Under the pieces are notes generated by a model. That model saw only the letters and a list, made by a program, of their open reading frames with translations. It ran no database searches and was not told the origin of the DNA. A DNA stretch of 64,000 nt from Bacteroidota bacterium (lineage in GTDB: Bacteria > Bacteroidota > Bacteroidia > Chitinophagales > Chitinophagaceae). This document shows positions 9,181 to 18,863 of this stretch, in pieces. The position numbers were made by a program, and so were the translations under genes. Position 1 is the first letter of the stretch. Each line of letters opens with the position of its first letter. The stretch covers positions 62,001 through 126,000 of the forward strand of contig JAPLEH010000004.1 in NCBI GenBank assembly GCA_026391455.1, in the 5' to 3' direction.

Positions 9181-10830
9181 ATGTACGATATCTTACAACT
9201 GAACGACATGCTCGTTCCCGAATTGCTCGATATAGCAGAGCAACTTAAAATCCCTAATGCCAAGAAGTTGAGTAAACAAGACCTGGTTTTTAAAATACTT
9301 GATAATCAAGCTATTGCGGGTTCAAAAGGGGCAAAGCCCAATGAAGACGGTAAACGGAAGCGAATCATTAAAACCACTACCAGCAACAGCACGGAAGAAG
9401 CCATCGTGGAAGAGGATACCGATAAAAAGCCGGTAAAAAAACCAGTAGTCCAGGCTAAAAAAGAAGACAAAACACCGGTAAAAAAAGTCCGGAAGAAAAT
9501 AGAAGAAAAAGAACCCGAAGCCGAAGAAGTATCAGGTAATACTGCCGATGCCAACTCGGAGGAAATATCTCCGGAACTGGCGGCGCAAAACCTGCTGGCA
9601 CAGGCCATCTTAAACGAAACCTCCAATCAGCAAACTCCGGAAAACCCCGCCGGCACCGGCCAGAATAAATTTTACCCGCCGCGGCGCGAACAAAACCAGG
9701 TATTCAACGTTGAATTCGACGGTGTGATATTGGGAGAAGGCGTATTGGAAATGATGCCCGACGGATATGGTTTTCTCCGCTCTTCCGACTACAACTATTT
9801 ATCTTCTCCCGATGATGTATACGTTTCTCCCTCACAGATAAAATTATTCGGATTAAAGACCGGTGACACGGTACATGGAGCCGTTCGCCCTCCCAAAGAA
9901 GGTGAAAAATATTTTGCTTTATTGAAAGTGGATACGATCAATGGTAAAAGCCCCGAAGAAGTGCGTGACCGCGTACCATTTGATTATCTTACTCCGCTCT
10001 TCCCATATGAAAAATTAAATCTCTTCACCACTCCTTCCGATTATTCCACCCGTATCATGGATCTTTTTACTCCTATTGGTAAAGGCCAGCGCGGATTGAT
10101 TGTGGCACAACCGAAAACCGGTAAGACCATGTTATTGAAAGCGGTGGCGAATGCAATTGCTTCGAATCACCCTGAATGCTACCTGATGGTAGTACTGGTG
10201 GATGAACGTCCGGAAGAGGTAACCGATATGGAACGAAGCGTGAAAGCAGAAGTGATCGCTTCTACCTTTGATGAACCTGCAGAAAAACACGTAAAGGTTT
10301 CCACGATTGCCCTGCAAAAGGCAAAACGTTTGGTGGAATGCGGACATGATGTGATCATTCTTCTCGATTCTATTACACGTTTGGCCCGTGCACACAATAC
10401 CGTGGCACCATCCAGCGGTAAAGTATTATCGGGTGGTGTGGAAGCCAATGCGATGCAAAAGCCGAAGCAGTTTTTTGGTGCAGCCCGTAAAATTGAGAAC
10501 GGAGGTTCACTTACCATTCTGGCCACAGCCTTGATTGATACCGGAAGTAAAATGGATGAAGTGATCTTTGAAGAATTCAAAGGTACCGGCAACATGGAAT
10601 TGCAACTCGACCGCCGCCTGGCCAATAAGCGAATCTATCCTGCCATTGACCTTGTGGCTTCATCTACCCGCCGTGATGACCTGCTGCTGGAAAAAGATGT
10701 GCTGCAACGGATGAACCTACTGCGCGTATATCTCACTGATATGAACGCAGAAGAGGCCATGCGCGAATTGCAAAACAGGATGAAAGGAACAAAGAACAAC
10801 GAAGAGTTCCTGGCAAGTATGAACCGTTGA
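9181..10830 (+). CDS. rho: Transcription termination factor Rho
   Basis: A 549-residue hexameric RNA helicase that ends transcription. It begins with a Rho N-terminal helical domain ([30 protein letters not shown]). A charged, low-complexity insertion follows at about residues 45-165, typical of Bacteroidota Rho. Next come the cold-shock RNA-binding domain ([21 protein letters not shown]), Walker A ([11 protein letters not shown], about 310-320), Walker B ([16 protein letters not shown], about 390) and the Q/R loops ([29 protein letters not shown] in part). The insertion makes it longer than E. coli Rho (419). Confidence 0.97.
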   Translation: MYDILQLNDMLVPELLDIAEQLKIPNAKKLSKQDLVFKILDNQAIAGSKGAKPNEDGKRKRIIKTTTSNSTEEAIVEEDTDKKPVKKPVVQAKKEDKTPVKKVRKKIEEKEPEAEEVSGNTADANSEEISPELAAQNLLAQAILNETSNQQTPENPAGTGQNKFYPPRREQNQVFNVEFDGVILGEGVLEMMPDGYGFLRSSDYNYLSSPDDVYVSPSQIKLFGLKTGDTVHGAVRPPKEGEKYFALLKVDTINGKSPEEVRDRVPFDYLTPLFPYEKLNLFTTPSDYSTRIMDLFTPIGKGQRGLIVAQPKTGKTMLLKAVANAIASNHPECYLMVVLVDERPEEVTDMERSVKAEVIASTFDEPAEKHVKVSTIALQKAKRLVECGHDVIILLDSITRLARAHNTVAPSSGKVLSGGVEANAMQKPKQFFGAARKIENGGSLTILATALIDTGSKMDEVIFEEFKGTGNMELQLDRRLANKRIYPAIDLVASSTRRDDLLLEKDVLQRMNLLRVYLTDMNAEEAMRELQNRMKGTKNNEEFLASMNR

Positions 10831-10855
10831 TCTGTTCGCAGATAAACTCATTGAT

Positions 10856-10890
10856 AATGGCTGGGCATTTACACCAGCCATTTTTTATTT
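10856..10890 (+). terminator. Intrinsic terminator after rho
   Basis: The stem AATGGCTGG (10856-10864) / CCAGCCATT (10874-10882) has a 9-base loop and is followed by TTTTATTTTT. It is a strong Rho-independent terminator placed 26 bp after the rho stop codon, which makes sense for the rho gene itself. Confidence 0.85.
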
Positions 10891-10920
10891 TTGAACCAAT
10901 CAACAGTCCAACCAATCACC

Positions 10921-12045
10921 ATGGCAGCGGAGCGCACCGATATCGAATCATTTCTCCACCTTACCGGGCAATACCCGGTTATTGATGTACGCTCTCCCGG
11001 CGAGTACCAGCATGCGCATATACCCGGAGCTTATTCACTGCCTCTGTTTACCGACGAAGAAAGAAAAGTGGTGGGTACGGCCTATAAACAACAGAGCCGG
11101 GAAACCGCCATTAAAGAAGGCCTTGATTTTTTTGGCCCCAAAATGCGAAAAATGGTGGAAGAAGCAGAAGCGATCTGCAAGAACCATCACACACAAAATA
11201 GTCAGGCTGAAAACGGCACACACCCTGTTAACCGGGTATTAGTCTATTGCTGGAGAGGCGGTATGCGAAGCAGTGCCGTGGCCTGGCTATTGGATATTTA
11301 TGGTTTCAAAGTACATACACTCATTGGCGGGTATAAAAAATTCCGCAACCATGTGTTGGAAACGTTCCGTTTGCCACATCCTTTATATATTCTGGGCGGC
11401 TTTACCGGCTCAGGTAAAACGGAATTACTCAAAGGCCTTCAGCAAAAAGGGGAGACCGTTATTGATCTGGAAGCCATCGCTTCGCATAAAGGATCGGCCT
11501 TTGGCAATATCGGAATGCCCAAGCAACCCACCCAGGAGATGTTTGAAAACAAGCTGGCACTTCAATTACGAAAGGCAGTATCCAATAACGAATCGTCAGA
11601 AAAAGCAGAATCGTATTCACCCATCTGGCTGGAAGATGAATCGCAGCGTATCGGGCTGGTCAACATTCCCCATGAATTGTGGAAGACCATGCGCAATGCA
11701 CCGGTATGGTTTCTGGAGATTCCGTTTGAAGAGCGGCTCACGCATATCGTGCAGGAATATGGCGCCCTGGATCAGGAACGGTTGCGGGATGCGATCGGAC
11801 GCATCAGCCAGAAATTGGGCAGTCTCAATGCCAATACGGCTATTTCCATGCTGAATGAAGGGAATATCCGAGCCTGTTTTGAAATTTTACTAAGGTATTA
11901 TGACAAGTTTTATTTCCGCTCCTTACACAATCGGGAAGGCTTAAATTCGTTATTACATTCTATTGAATGTAAATCCGTAACCGTTGAAAATGCCGACCTC
12001 GTTATTCAGCAATCCCACGCTAAAAAGCAACGCATTCAGGCTTAG
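10921..12045 (+). CDS. mnmH: tRNA 2-selenouridine synthase
   Basis: The 374-residue enzyme (also SelU/YbbB) replaces sulfur by selenium at the tRNA wobble 2-thiouridine, using selenophosphate. An N-terminal rhodanese domain carries the catalytic Cys110 in VYCWRGGMRSSA. A P-loop domain follows with GGFTGSGKTE (about 159-168). A TTG at 10891 is in frame but overlaps the rho terminator's U-run, so the ATG at 10921 is chosen. The last 56 bases overlap the next gene. selD lies 2.5 kb downstream on the same strand, providing the selenium donor; together they form a selenouridine pathway. Confidence 0.93.
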   Translation: MAAERTDIESFLHLTGQYPVIDVRSPGEYQHAHIPGAYSLPLFTDEERKVVGTAYKQQSRETAIKEGLDFFGPKMRKMVEEAEAICKNHHTQNSQAENGTHPVNRVLVYCWRGGMRSSAVAWLLDIYGFKVHTLIGGYKKFRNHVLETFRLPHPLYILGGFTGSGKTELLKGLQQKGETVIDLEAIASHKGSAFGNIGMPKQPTQEMFENKLALQLRKAVSNNESSEKAESYSPIWLEDESQRIGLVNIPHELWKTMRNAPVWFLEIPFEERLTHIVQEYGALDQERLRDAIGRISQKLGSLNANTAISMLNEGNIRACFEILLRYYDKFYFRSLHNREGLNSLLHSIECKSVTVENADLVIQQSHAKKQRIQA

Positions 12046-13729
12046 CCTGTTGTTTCTTTTTTTCCCCCTGTTTTCCATTGGCCAAAGCCTTACCGGATTA
12101 TGGACCGGCGCCCTCCACAACGATAGCAATACCGTTCGCAAAGACCAGTCTTTTGAGATCGCTTTGACCGAATACAATGGCAAAGTATATGGCTATTCCC
12201 GCAGCGAATTCATTGTGGACGATACATTGTACTATATCCTGAAACGGGTAAAGGGTACCATTGAAGGAGATATCTGTGAAGTAAAAGATGAGGAGATCAT
12301 TTCTTATAATTTCAGAGGTCGCCTCGACAAGGGAATAAAAGTAACCAGCACCTTTCGCCGAAATGGTACCGACAGTACCTGGTACCTCGATGGTACCTGG
12401 AAGACCAATGCCACGAAGAAATATTATTCCGTCAGTGGCAAGGTCAATTTATCCAATGAAAAAGATCTTTCTGTTTCTAAAATATTCCCGCATCTCGAAG
12501 AACTCAAAATCGCTGATGAAGTTACCTTCTATAACGAACAAAAAAATAATACAATCGCAGGAATGCGCATTGCCAGGCCGGAGCGATTGCAGACAGGTTA
12601 TACCCCCAACAAAGAAATTTTATTGTCGCCCAATCCTGATCTCACCGTATCGGCACAACCGGCAGCGGCTATAGTAACAGAAATACCGGTAGTGGGCCTC
12701 CCATCAGTAAAAAAACAAGAAGAAGCGCTGGATAAAACAACTGTCAACGAAGTTTCGATACCGGCAACGAGTGTTACACCTTCAGCCAAAGCTGCTGCTG
12801 CAGTACCAGCACCTCAATTGGCAGTAAAATCAACGCCACCGTCAACGGAGCCTTCAACAACCCTTTCTCAAAAAGCTACACCGGGTACTATACCTGTTTC
12901 AGATACTAAGGCCAGTACAGACCCGGCTACGGGTGATATGATTGTAAATGAAAAAATCGCCGGCAATAATATCGCAAGTAACAATAGTAAAAATAATAAG
13001 GCCGCTAATGATAAAGTAACGGTAAATGCATCCGCTAAAAACCCTGTGGCTGGAACTAAAGCCAGTGCCAATCCCGTAACAGTCAAAGATGCCACGATAC
13101 CAAATAATAATACAAGCCCGACTGGCCAACCCATAACGGCCGTACGTGAAAAACAGGTTACAACACCACCCGTGGTGAAAGGTAATCCTGCACCGGTGAA
13201 TGAAAAAACAGAAACCCGTCAATCCGTGACAACCAAGGCATCGGTAAATCCGACTCCGGAACTTATCCCGCAATCATCCGTTCAGCCTGCAGCGCACGTG
13301 CAACAACCTGTAAGTACAGAGGCAGCGCTAAGAGAAAATAATACACCCCGTCCAGATATTACTATAAAGGCAGCAGTGATCGCAGGGAGGAAGTCTGAGT
13401 TTTCGCAGCTCGTCAATTTTAAATCGGACAGCCTGATCATTTCCCTTTATGATAATGGTGAAATAGATGGTGATACGGTCAGTGTATTTTTGAACGGGGA
13501 AGTATTACTTTCAAAACAGGGCCTTAAATCAAGTGCCATTAAAAAAACGATCTACATTAAGCAGGGTCAGGAAGAAGATTTTACATTGGTGATGTTTGCG
13601 GAAAGCTTAGGTAAATATCCGCCCAACACCGGACTTCTGGTGATCCGGGATGGGGATGATGTTTATAATCTCCGCTTCAGTTCGGATTTCCAAAAAAATG
13701 CGGGCATCGTATTCCGGAAAAAGAAATAG
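11990..13729 (+). CDS. Hypothetical secreted protein with long Ala/Pro/Thr/Asn-rich linker
   Basis: A 579-residue protein. A signal peptide (LSLLFLFFPLFSIGQS) is followed by a beta-rich domain of about 150 residues (LTGLWTGALHNDSN, IEGDICEVKDEEIISYNFRG). A low-complexity linker of about 230 residues rich in A, P, T, N, S and K comes next. A C-terminal beta domain of about 120 residues follows (LIISLYDNGEIDGDTVSVFLNGEVLLSKQGL). The C-terminal pattern resembles a domain common in secreted Bacteroidota proteins but I cannot name it confidently. It overlaps the 3' end of mnmH by 56 bp, so translation may be coupled, though no functional link is evident. Confidence 0.75.
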   Translation: MPTSLFSNPTLKSNAFRLSLLFLFFPLFSIGQSLTGLWTGALHNDSNTVRKDQSFEIALTEYNGKVYGYSRSEFIVDDTLYYILKRVKGTIEGDICEVKDEEIISYNFRGRLDKGIKVTSTFRRNGTDSTWYLDGTWKTNATKKYYSVSGKVNLSNEKDLSVSKIFPHLEELKIADEVTFYNEQKNNTIAGMRIARPERLQTGYTPNKEILLSPNPDLTVSAQPAAAIVTEIPVVGLPSVKKQEEALDKTTVNEVSIPATSVTPSAKAAAAVPAPQLAVKSTPPSTEPSTTLSQKATPGTIPVSDTKASTDPATGDMIVNEKIAGNNIASNNSKNNKAANDKVTVNASAKNPVAGTKASANPVTVKDATIPNNNTSPTGQPITAVREKQVTTPPVVKGNPAPVNEKTETRQSVTTKASVNPTPELIPQSSVQPAAHVQQPVSTEAALRENNTPRPDITIKAAVIAGRKSEFSQLVNFKSDSLIISLYDNGEIDGDTVSVFLNGEVLLSKQGLKSSAIKKTIYIKQGQEEDFTLVMFAESLGKYPPNTGLLVIRDGDDVYNLRFSSDFQKNAGIVFRKKK

Positions 13730-13794
13730 CTCCCTCGTCTGTATTTTAACAACATTGGCATGGCTTATTACAAATGGATGCCGATATTTAATCC

Positions 13795-14580
13795 ATGAAA
13801 TTTGCCATCCTGCTATTACTGCTGTTGCCGTCAGCAGTGTTTGCTCAAACCACCACCACCGATACGGTTTATTCTTCCCATACAAAAGATAAATATGTGA
13901 TCACCGTACGCAAGCCAGCCGGCTTTAGTGCTGCCAAAAAATACCATCATGTGTATATGACCGATGGTGGAATTGGTATCGGTGATTATGTACTTGGCCG
14001 AAGCAAATCCTGGGCGGCGGATATTCCTTCCAATTGTATTGTGATCGCCATCGGTCATATTGGTAATTATGATACCAAACGTCCACGTGATTTTATTCCT
14101 TCCGATATCACTAAAAATGAGGAGACCAATTTTGGAAAGGCACATCTCTTTTACCAGTTCCTGAAAAATGAACTGATTCCATCCATGGAAAAAAAGTTAC
14201 CGGCGAAAAAAAGCAGGGCCTTTATTGGCCATTCTTTTGGTGGATTGTTTTGCTTGTATATGTTATTCCGGGAGGATAAGTTGTTCGATCATCATTATGC
14301 CATCAGCCCTTCCTGCTGGGCCAATTATTATGAACTGGATAAAATAGAGGCCGCCTATTTTAAAACCCATAAAGAGCTGAAAGCGGAGGTGACCATTTAT
14401 GTGGGAGGACTCGAATTCTTAAATAAAGTATTATACTCCTCCCGCAGTTTTTATAACACCGTCATCAACCGGAGGTACAAAGGCCTTACGATAAATAAAG
14501 ATGAGATCGGCAATGCCAATCATTTCAGTATACGCAAACCTGCAGTGGACAGAGCATTTGCTCAACTGAAAGTATTATAA
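13795..14580 (+). CDS. Secreted alpha/beta-hydrolase esterase (esterase D-like)
   Basis: A 261-residue protein with a signal peptide (MKFAILLLLLLPSAVFAQ) and the serine nucleophile elbow GHSFGG in RAFIGHSFGGLFCLYMLF. The N-terminal YHHVYMTDGG and AISPSCWAN motifs fit the enterochelin-esterase/esterase D branch. The catalytic His is probably that in NANHFSI near the C-terminus. It is periplasmic or secreted; its substrate is unknown. It lies between the 11990 gene and selD. Confidence 0.85.
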   Translation: MKFAILLLLLLPSAVFAQTTTTDTVYSSHTKDKYVITVRKPAGFSAAKKYHHVYMTDGGIGIGDYVLGRSKSWAADIPSNCIVIAIGHIGNYDTKRPRDFIPSDITKNEETNFGKAHLFYQFLKNELIPSMEKKLPAKKSRAFIGHSFGGLFCLYMLFREDKLFDHHYAISPSCWANYYELDKIEAAYFKTHKELKAEVTIYVGGLEFLNKVLYSSRSFYNTVINRRYKGLTINKDEIGNANHFSIRKPAVDRAFAQLKVL

Positions 14581-14612
14581 GCGTGTATCTTTGTATTTCT
14601 CAAACAAACAAC

Positions 14613-15695
14613 ATGTCGGAAAATACTCAGGTAACAAATACTTCTGCTGAAATACGTCTTACCCAATACTCCCACGGTGCAGGCTGCGGATGTAAGATCG
14701 CACCCAAAGTATTGGGGGAAATATTGCAAACCGCACTGGTATTGCCGGATAATGATAAATTACTGGTTGGTAATCATAGCCGGGATGATGCCGCTGTGTA
14801 TGACCTGGGCAATGGAACCGCGCTGATATCCACTACGGATTTCTTTATGCCCATTGTGGATGATGCATTTGATTTTGGCCGGATAGCAGCAGCCAACTCG
14901 ATCAGTGATGTATACGCCATGGGCGGAAAGCCGCTGATGGCAATCGCGATTTTAGGATGGCCGGTGGAAAAACTGCCGGTTGAACTTGCGCAACGTCTTA
15001 TTGAAGGCGGGCGCTCCATTTGTGCTGAGGCCGGTATCCCATTAGCCGGCGGACACAGTATCGATTCCACCGAACCTATTTTTGGACTCGCTGTAACAGG
15101 TATAGTGCCTATCGTAAATTTGAAAAAGAACAATACAGCCAGCGAAGGGGATCAGCTCTTTCTCACCAAACCTTTGGGGGTGGGTATACTTTCCTCTGCG
15201 CAAAAAAGGGGATTACTTCATGAAGAACACCTGTTGCCCATGATCGAACAGATGGCTTCACTTAATAAAGCAGGTGAACAACTCGGCAGCATTGCAGGCG
15301 TAACCGCACTTACGGATATCACGGGGTTTGGTTTGCTGGGACATCTTACCGAAATGGCAGCAGGCAGCGGGCTGACCGCTGTGTTGGAATACAATAAAAT
15401 TCCTGTGGCTGCAGGTGTGCGGGATTATATCAGTCAACGCATATTTCCGGATGCCACCAGCCGCAACTGGAACAGTTATAGTGCCGGAGTGAAATTTGAA
15501 AAAGGAGTGAATGTGATGGAAGCGTTTACACTCCTTCCTGATCCGCAAACTAATGGAGGCCTGCTTATCAGTGTGCAGCCGGAAAGTGTACCGGATGTAC
15601 AGGACTGTTTAGCGGAATACGGTCTCTCCGCTTTTGCAACACCAATAGGCCATTTTGAAGCAGCTTCGGATAAGATCATCCGGGTAGCACCGTAA
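14613..15695 (+). CDS. selD: Selenide, water dikinase
   Basis: The 360-residue enzyme makes selenophosphate from selenide and ATP. It has the N-terminal HGAGCGCK motif (Cys25, Cys27), so the active-site residue is encoded as Cys, not as selenocysteine. It also has the family stretches STTDFFMPIVDD, GHSIDSTEPIFGLAVTG, LTDITGFGLLGHL and DPQTNGGLL. The start MSENTQV is chosen over a codon 30 bases upstream. A TATCTTTG box at 14586-14593 is a candidate -7 element of its own promoter. With mnmH nearby it probably supplies selenium for tRNA modification; no selA or selB is visible in the window. Confidence 0.95.
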   Translation: MSENTQVTNTSAEIRLTQYSHGAGCGCKIAPKVLGEILQTALVLPDNDKLLVGNHSRDDAAVYDLGNGTALISTTDFFMPIVDDAFDFGRIAAANSISDVYAMGGKPLMAIAILGWPVEKLPVELAQRLIEGGRSICAEAGIPLAGGHSIDSTEPIFGLAVTGIVPIVNLKKNNTASEGDQLFLTKPLGVGILSSAQKRGLLHEEHLLPMIEQMASLNKAGEQLGSIAGVTALTDITGFGLLGHLTEMAAGSGLTAVLEYNKIPVAAGVRDYISQRIFPDATSRNWNSYSAGVKFEKGVNVMEAFTLLPDPQTNGGLLISVQPESVPDVQDCLAEYGLSAFATPIGHFEAASDKIIRVAP

Positions 15696-15696
15696 T

Positions 15697-17415
15697 TTAT
15701 TTTCGTGAAATTTCCGCCAACACCATTTTACTGCATACCGAATCTCTGGTAGCCGGATCCAAAAACCGGATGCCAGGTTGAGAGATACGGTAAGATGGCA
15801 CTGCATATACCGGACGAAGCTGGAACCCTTCTGCTTCGATCTGCGACCGGAATTTCTCATCATAGAGCAGCCATATCTTTTTACCATTGAGTAATAATGA
15901 ATCATGAAACCGCCCGGTCAGGTGTGGTGTGTAAAAATTATAGGAAGAACTGTACTCGTCTTTCCAATTATACACATCAGCCGGATCCACTTTCCCCCGT
16001 GTAAGCGCAGCCAGTTCATTTCCTCCCTGGTAGCGAAGCATCCGGGGATATACCTGTGCATTAAGACAAAAGAATACCAATGCCATCACCGCAACAGACA
16101 TGGTCACTGCTTTTTGCAACGGAGACAGCATTTTTGTTTTAATAAAATAAAATATGACCGATAAAAACAATATTATACCGGTTACGATACCTGCGGATTG
16201 TACGGGAAACAACAAGGCAGCAAGCAGAAGGGTCAATGCCAGGAGTAATGAAACAAATAAAAATTGTATACGATAAACCCATTTAGCAAAAGCAAGATTG
16301 TCTTTATGATGTATAATAAACGAAGCAGTAAGCACAGCCGTTGCAGGAAAGATTACATTGAGATAATGCGGGAGCTTGAAACCGGAAAAAGTAAGTATCA
16401 GGAATAAGATGATAAAAGGTGTCAGACTAACCCAGGCGTATTTCATCATTGATTTGCGTCTGAAGTAATTGACAATGGACCAAATCGACAAAATGCTCCA
16501 TGGGGCAAATGCCCAAAGGAAAGTATGTATGAAAAAAAGGCGATCATTTCCATTTACACTTCCAAAATGCTCTCCGTTGAATCGTTCCGTACTTTGACCG
16601 AATAAAATAAACTGTATACCGTTGATATGATCCCGCCCACGAACTGTTATTTCCGGATGTAAATTGAATTGCTGGTAGTAGCAATACAGTTCCGGTATGA
16701 TCAATATGGCAAAGCTAAACAGCATCAACCACCAATAACGCGATAAGAAAATCTTCCAGGATCGGGTAGTGATGATGAACGCAATAGCAGCGACTCCGGG
16801 GATGATAATACCGATATGTCCCTTGGTGGAAAAGCCCATAGCCAGCCCCAATGCCGCACCTGCTGCATACATAACCGAAGGCCGATGTATCAATGCGATA
16901 AGTTGCCAGGTAGCGAATGCCACACAGGCGGTGAGTACCGCATCCATCCGCACATCATTATTGGCGAGTATAAAGGAAGCAGCAGCCGCCAGGATCAGTG
17001 CAGCCAGTCTTCCGGTTTCTGCATCATACAATAGTTTTCCCAGCCGGAATGTGGAGTAGATGCCACCGATTGTAAACAGCAATGAGGGGAATTTATACGC
17101 AAACGTGGATACACCAAACAGTTTATAGGAAAGGGCCACCAACCAGAAGTGAAAATGGGGTTTATCCAGATAGTCTTTGCCATTGTCGATGAGGGACACA
17201 TAATCACCGGTGAGATGCATATGCAATGCAATATTCGCGTGGTGAGCAGAATCGTTGTCCATCAATGGTACAAAAAGACCAATGAAATAGACCAGGCCCA
17301 GCAACGCAAACAGGAAATAGTAATGATATCGTGAAAGGAATGGGTTCAATGCAACAACTTTCGGCAAAGTACGTAAAGAATCAGGAGTTTGATAAGTGGA
17401 AATTAGTTGTGACAA
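15697..17415 (-). CDS. ArnT/PMT-family glycosyltransferase
   Basis: A 572-residue polytopic membrane protein. The first periplasmic loop MDNDSAHHANIALHMHLTGDYVSL and the downstream YLDKPHFHFWLVALSYKLFGVS are close to the ArnT pattern (an acidic residue, then DKPP-like). Next come about twelve helices and a soluble C-terminal domain (WLLYDEKFRSQIEAEGFQLRPVY). ArnT-like enzymes transfer sugars such as aminoarabinose from undecaprenyl phosphate to lipid A or proteins. The specific sugar is not determined here. The start overlaps the divergent gene at 17447 only through its promoter region. Confidence 0.85.
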   Translation of the reverse strand: MSQLISTYQTPDSLRTLPKVVALNPFLSRYHYYFLFALLGLVYFIGLFVPLMDNDSAHHANIALHMHLTGDYVSLIDNGKDYLDKPHFHFWLVALSYKLFGVSTFAYKFPSLLFTIGGIYSTFRLGKLLYDAETGRLAALILAAAASFILANNDVRMDAVLTACVAFATWQLIALIHRPSVMYAAGAALGLAMGFSTKGHIGIIIPGVAAIAFIITTRSWKIFLSRYWWLMLFSFAILIIPELYCYYQQFNLHPEITVRGRDHINGIQFILFGQSTERFNGEHFGSVNGNDRLFFIHTFLWAFAPWSILSIWSIVNYFRRKSMMKYAWVSLTPFIILFLILTFSGFKLPHYLNVIFPATAVLTASFIIHHKDNLAFAKWVYRIQFLFVSLLLALTLLLAALLFPVQSAGIVTGIILFLSVIFYFIKTKMLSPLQKAVTMSVAVMALVFFCLNAQVYPRMLRYQGGNELAALTRGKVDPADVYNWKDEYSSSYNFYTPHLTGRFHDSLLLNGKKIWLLYDEKFRSQIEAEGFQLRPVYAVPSYRISQPGIRFLDPATRDSVCSKMVLAEISRK

Positions 17416-17446
17416 AACAGTTGTAATTTTCCTTCAAAGTCATTCA

Positions 17447-17980
17447 ATGAAAAAAAATCTGCTCGTCCTGTTGATGATAGCGGCCTTTCAGCCGGTCAAA
17501 GCAACCAACGCCATTTATGACAGTATTCCGGTAAACCAGGCGGATGTGGAATCGGTCAATGCAATTATTGCTTCTCTGTATCAGGTGATCTCGGGTCCTG
17601 CGGGTGAGAAACGAAATTGGGAACGCATGCGTACGCTGTTCATTCCGGAGGCCAAAATGATGGCAACCGGAAAGCGACCGGATGGTACCATGGGCAAACG
17701 GGTAATGAGTGTGGAAGATTATATCAATCTGGCAGGGCCTTCACTCGAAAAAGATGGTTTTTTTGAACAGGAGATTGCCAAAAAAATGGAACAATACGGA
17801 AGTGTGGTACACGTATTCAGCACCTATGAATCGCGCAGAAAGGCGGATGATGTGAAGCCGTTCATGCGTGGTATCAACAGTATTCAGTTGTGGTATGATG
17901 GCAAACGCTGGTGGATAGTATCCATATTCTGGCAGGGCGAAACACCCGACAACCCCATACCGGATCAATACCTGCACTGA
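17447..17980 (+). CDS. Secreted SnoaL/NTF2-like hypothetical protein
   Basis: The 177-residue product has a signal peptide (KKNLLVLLMIAAFQPVKA), then a cone-fold-like pattern: VESVNAIIASLYQVISG, WERMRTLFIPEAKMMATG, SVEDYINLAGPSLEKDGFFEQEI and LWYDGKRWWIVSIFWQGETPDNPIP. This resembles NTF2-like proteins of unknown ligand. The start at 17447 is chosen because MKKN begins the signal peptide; a longer frame adds 17 poorly fitting residues. It converges with the arsenic operon end 0 bp away. Confidence 0.75.
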   Translation: MKKNLLVLLMIAAFQPVKATNAIYDSIPVNQADVESVNAIIASLYQVISGPAGEKRNWERMRTLFIPEAKMMATGKRPDGTMGKRVMSVEDYINLAGPSLEKDGFFEQEIAKKMEQYGSVVHVFSTYESRRKADDVKPFMRGINSIQLWYDGKRWWIVSIFWQGETPDNPIPDQYLH

Positions 17981-18814
17981 TTATAATTTAGCAATCAGTG
18001 CGGTAACTTTTTCTTTGATCAGGTCGCGTACTTTACGGAACTCCTCTTCATTCATATTGCGGGGATCGGGAATTTGCCAGTCAATGAATTGTTTGGCAGG
18101 CATCCAGGGGCAGGCATCTCCGCATCCCATGGTCACCACCGCATCGAAAGGCGCATATTGTTCTACCTCCTGCAGGGATTTACTGTCATGCGTGCTAAGG
18201 TCATAGCCGAGCTCTTTCATCGCGGCAATCGCTTTGGGGTTTACGATACCCGATGGTTTGGAACCGGCACTATATGCTTCTACGGCGTCTCCGCCCACGA
18301 TGCTGGCAAATGCCTGACTCATCTGGCTGCGGTTGCTGTTTTCCACGCATACAAATAATAATTTCTTAGGTTGGGTCAGCGATTTTTTCATGAGTATGGC
18401 GGTTGAGGGACATAAATGACTGAATTCGGCCGAGGATTGAATGGCTGCAGGAGCCTGATCTCTGCTGATTTTATGATAACCCTTTTTATTAAAATATTGT
18501 TCAGCTGTTTCGGTTAACAAATAGATATCTTTCAATTTTTGCTCCTTCGCATATGCTTCAAGTGTATGGACAAGAAAAGCGGCCACACCCTGATTGCGAA
18601 ATGCAGTGGCGGTGGCCATGCTGCGAAGCAGGCCATACCCTCCCGATTGCTCAAGACCAATAACCCCTGCCGGTGTAGTATCTTTTTTTGCTATCCAAAA
18701 TTGAATAGAGGATGATGCAATATCAGCCACGGGCAGTTTATTTTCCTGCAAAAGACGGGATATTGCTTCTTCACCGGCAGGGGTTACAGCATGAACAGAA
18801 AATTGATGTTGCAT
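17981..18814 (-). CDS. ArsN2-like acetyltransferase / arsenate reductase fusion
   Basis: A 277-residue two-domain protein. Residues 1-145 are a GNAT domain (GLLRSMATATAFRNQGVAAFLVHTLEAYA is the acetyl-CoA loop; LTETAEQYFNKKGYHKI), matching the ArsN2 type found in arsenic clusters. Residues 150-277 are a low-molecular-weight phosphatase-type ArsC with the P-loop CVENSNRS (Cys156) and the redox pair Cys231/Cys235 in GCGDACPW, i.e. a thioredoxin-coupled arsenate reductase. It is the last gene of an arsR-arsM-fusion operon. The fusion would couple As(V) reduction with a GNAT reaction, perhaps on an organoarsenical; the acetyl acceptor is inferred only. Confidence 0.9.
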   Translation of the reverse strand: MQHQFSVHAVTPAGEEAISRLLQENKLPVADIASSSIQFWIAKKDTTPAGVIGLEQSGGYGLLRSMATATAFRNQGVAAFLVHTLEAYAKEQKLKDIYLLTETAEQYFNKKGYHKISRDQAPAAIQSSAEFSHLCPSTAILMKKSLTQPKKLLFVCVENSNRSQMSQAFASIVGGDAVEAYSAGSKPSGIVNPKAIAAMKELGYDLSTHDSKSLQEVEQYAPFDAVVTMGCGDACPWMPAKQFIDWQIPDPRNMNEEEFRKVRDLIKEKVTALIAKL

Positions 18815-18863
18815 AATATCTGCAAATGGTTATTTGTTTCAATAATGAAGTGAAAGCAAATGC

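Noticed and set aside
10891-10920. TTG start for mnmH
   Set aside because: It would start within the U-run of the rho terminator; the ATG at 10921 precedes the rhodanese domain properly.
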